Assembly (NCBI RefSeq): GCF_009467805.1
Contig: NZ_WIAY01000003.1
Coordinates: 248,001-312,000 of the forward strand
Direction: 5' to 3'
Length of the DNA stretch: 64,000 nucleotides
Source of the DNA: Stenotrophomonas nematodicola
Lineage (GTDB): Bacteria; Pseudomonadota; Gammaproteobacteria; Xanthomonadales; Xanthomonadaceae
The position numbers were made by a program, and so were the translations under genes. How positions within the stretch are numbered: the first letter of the stretch is position 1; each line of letters begins with the position of its first letter. The notes beneath the pieces were generated by a model. It saw nothing but the letters and a program-made list of their open reading frames with translations. It made no database searches and was not told where the DNA came from. Below, in pieces: positions 63,895 to 64,000 of this stretch.

Positions 63895-64000
63895 ATGGAC
63901 ACTCTGGATGCAATGCGCGTGTTCGTGGCCGTGGTCGAGCGCAATGGGTTCAGCGCCGCCGCGCAGGCGCTGGACATGTCCACGGCCGGGGTCACCCGGC
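63895..64000 (+). CDS. LysR-family regulator, cut by the window end
   Basis: Only the first 35 codons are present (MDTLDAMRVFVAVVERNGFSA, then QALDMSTAGVTR): the LysR winged-helix N-terminus. Divergent from the DoxX/extradiol unit, its likely target. No stop codon inside the window. Confidence 0.85.
   Translation, partial: MDTLDAMRVFVAVVERNGFSAAAQALDMSTAGVTR

Overview
The window is high-G+C, densely coded gammaproteobacterial DNA from a member of the Xanthomonadaceae, most probably Stenotrophomonas. Three things point there: an O-antigen cluster that abuts metB (the classic xanthomonad LPS locus lies between metB and etfA); short palindromic repeats with a GTAG end like the SMAG elements of S. 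maltophilia; and a set of small proteins (DUF3247-, DUF3016-, DUF3297- and DUF4031-like) typical of the family. No rRNA, tRNA, CRISPR array, insertion sequence or prophage is visible.

Positions 1-11700 (minus strand) hold one tightly packed polysaccharide operon. It encodes a long GT4 glycosyltransferase, the ABC exporter Wzm/Wzt, an 844-residue fusion of a beta-rich N-domain, a long coiled coil and an FkbM methyltransferase, an NeuD/PerB-like acetyltransferase, a GDP-perosamine synthase, three more GT4 enzymes and Gmd. Most junctions overlap or nearly touch. I read it as synthesis, length control and export of a perosamine-containing O-antigen.

Positions 11744-14426 carry metB and a cystathionine beta-synthase. 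Positions 14667-21431 carry small envelope proteins, pilU, the tyrosine-catabolism pair maiA/fahA and the DEAD-box helicase rhlE. Positions 21484-26781 are a TonB receptor plus M14 peptidase unit preceded by a 31-bp-spaced direct repeat. queD and a phasin gene follow.

Positions 27960-33390 form a two-component system divergent from an msrB - dipZ-like - msrA operon, apparently an envelope methionine-sulfoxide repair module. A MocR regulator, bioD, a free-Met-(R)-sulfoxide reductase with a TfoX-C protein, cobC, a cobalamin riboswitch with btuB, gph, a LysR unit and dinB follow up to 44000.

Positions 44226-45949 are fabA-fabB. Positions 46060-48562 are a HAD phosphatase, rsuA and an RsmC-like rRNA methyltransferase in one overlapping operon. 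After a soluble hybrid histidine kinase comes the D-alanine catabolic unit dadA-alr, divergent from lrp with a good Lrp-type site between them. The last part has a second msrB, motAB, several small conserved proteins, a Na+/H+ antiporter, and a DoxX / extradiol dioxygenase pair divergent from a LysR gene cut by the window end. Four methionine-sulfoxide reductases in one window is a striking concentration of oxidative repair functions.
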